This document shows, one piece after another, positions 4,894-5,532 of a DNA stretch of 5,532 nt. The translations under genes were made by a program, and so were the position numbers. Positions within the stretch are counted from its first letter, which is position 1; each line of letters starts with the position of its first letter. Location of the stretch: contig CAJQNM010000557.1 of the NCBI GenBank assembly GCA_905479665.1, positions 1 to 5,532 on the forward strand, given 5' to 3'. The stretch is from an uncultured Saprospiraceae bacterium (lineage in GTDB: Bacteria; Bacteroidota; Bacteroidia; Chitinophagales; Saprospiraceae). A model generated the notes under the pieces. The model searched no databases, was not told the DNA's origin, and was given only the letters and a program-made list of their open reading frames with translations.

Positions 4894-5532
4894 ATGCTTA
4901 GAAAATTGGCTTTCACAAATTCGGCAAGGCATTGTAATAGACTACCCGGTCTGTTGCAGATTGCGACCTTCTGTTTATTTACGCTGTGTAGTACGGCTCT
5001 ATTGCAGGCGCAATGTCTCGGCACTGGTGAAGATCCATGCACAGCTCAACGATATGATCCAGGAGATGCCTGGACCAATGAAGATCCCATTCCCGTAGAT
5101 TCGGCCATCGTACGTTGTGGCGGGTTGGCAAATACCCAGTTCAATATTGGCCCCAATGCGACGTATTGTGACTCTACGCTGCAACTGCCTGAGCTTACTT
5201 CCTGTATTGACTATACCTCTGGTGATACGATCGCACTGTCAGGCCCAAGTAATGGACAGTCAGTGCTATGGTACAATTTCGATGTACGTGCCGAAGCCGG
5301 GTCCTATTCCTTCCAATTGCTTTCTGGAGCGGATAGTGTGGGCTGGGCCCTCTTCTATTCCAATAGCCCGACCGATACTCTAAATGCAAACGGCCTAAGT
5401 GGCGATTGTAGTGATCTCGTTTATGATCGCTGTGGCACTCACTTTGTAGGCTGGCCAGATCTGGATTTTCCAACACCTGTCTTTGACCAACCCACAAATT
5501 ACTACTTGATGGTGTGGGATCTGGAAGACGAC
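4894..5532 (+). CDS. Secreted Cys/Asp-rich protein of unknown function, 3' end outside window
   Basis: The frame is open for 213 codons from the ATG at 4894 to the right edge. An in-frame stop at 4828 and the absence of another suitable ATG fix the start. The N-terminus is a long signal peptide: basic residues (R3, K4, R12, R16), hydrophobic core at about 19-37, and probable cleavage near A39 in LLQAQ. The mature part is rich in Asp, Gly, Ser, Thr and Tyr and contains seven cysteines (41, 49, 75, 92, 104, 172, 180), suiting disulfides outside the cytoplasm. Residues about 122-210 (SVLWYNFDV, GSYSFQLLSG, YYLMVWD) have the alternating pattern of a beta-sandwich and recall PPC-like or adhesin-type domains, without a confident family. 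Such proteins in Bacteroidota are often long, multidomain and exported by the type IX system; the C-terminal signal that would show this is outside the window. Function is not assigned. Confidence 0.8.
   Translation, partial: MLRKLAFTNSARHCNRLPGLLQIATFCLFTLCSTALLQAQCLGTGEDPCTAQRYDPGDAWTNEDPIPVDSAIVRCGGLANTQFNIGPNATYCDSTLQLPELTSCIDYTSGDTIALSGPSNGQSVLWYNFDVRAEAGSYSFQLLSGADSVGWALFYSNSPTDTLNANGLSGDCSDLVYDRCGTHFVGWPDLDFPTPVFDQPTNYYLMVWDLEDD

Noticed and set aside
4681..4932. Minus-strand open frame of 83 codons in the non-coding stretch
   Set aside because: It overlaps the start and signal peptide of the secreted-protein gene, shows no recognisable domain and has no ribosome-binding or operon context.
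4973..5497. Open frames on both strands overlapping the right-hand gene (4999-5184 minus, 5117-5383 plus, 5195-5497 minus)
   Set aside because: They are shadows of the 4894-5532 frame, which has a signal peptide and consistent extracellular composition.

Overview
The window looks like chromosomal DNA of a member of the Bacteroidota, possibly the Saprospiria. This is inferred from protein character (a lipoprotein amidohydrolase, and a long Cys/Asp-rich secreted protein with a Saprospiraceae-like beta-domain style), from the lack of clear Shine-Dalgarno sequences before most starts, and from moderate GC in genes with AT-rich non-coding DNA. No rRNA or tRNA gene, transposase, CRISPR array or recognisable plasmid origin was seen.

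Left part, minus strand (2506 down to 1, running off the left edge): a tightly packed four-gene operon. It reads ArsR-family regulator, single-domain rhodanese, GNAT acetyltransferase of the phosphinothricin/methionine-sulfoximine type, and a YeiH-family (UPF0324) putative sulfate exporter with an unusual N-terminal insert. Each start lies within a few bases of the preceding stop or overlaps it, so translation is probably coupled. A cysteine-bearing ArsR regulator, a rhodanese and a putative sulfur-oxyanion exporter suggest a sulfur-stress (persulfide/sulfite) response, analogous in logic to BigR/SqrR-controlled operons. That role is inferred.

Middle: a 138-bp divergent intergenic region (2507-2644) with three short perfect inverted repeats and a repeated octamer. 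It is followed on the plus strand by a complete N-acyl-D-amino-acid deacylase (D-aminoacylase-like amidohydrolase, 2645-4222) with a lipoprotein-like leader. Its usual metal-bridging cysteine position appears to be aspartate.

Right: a 671-bp non-coding stretch (4223-4893), AT-rich in its first half. Positions 4338-4517 hold an unusually dense series of nested inverted repeats, flanked in part by a 10-bp direct repeat; this is a candidate structured RNA or regulatory region and the least explained part of the window. From 4894 a secreted protein gene runs off the right edge; only its signal peptide and first domain are present.
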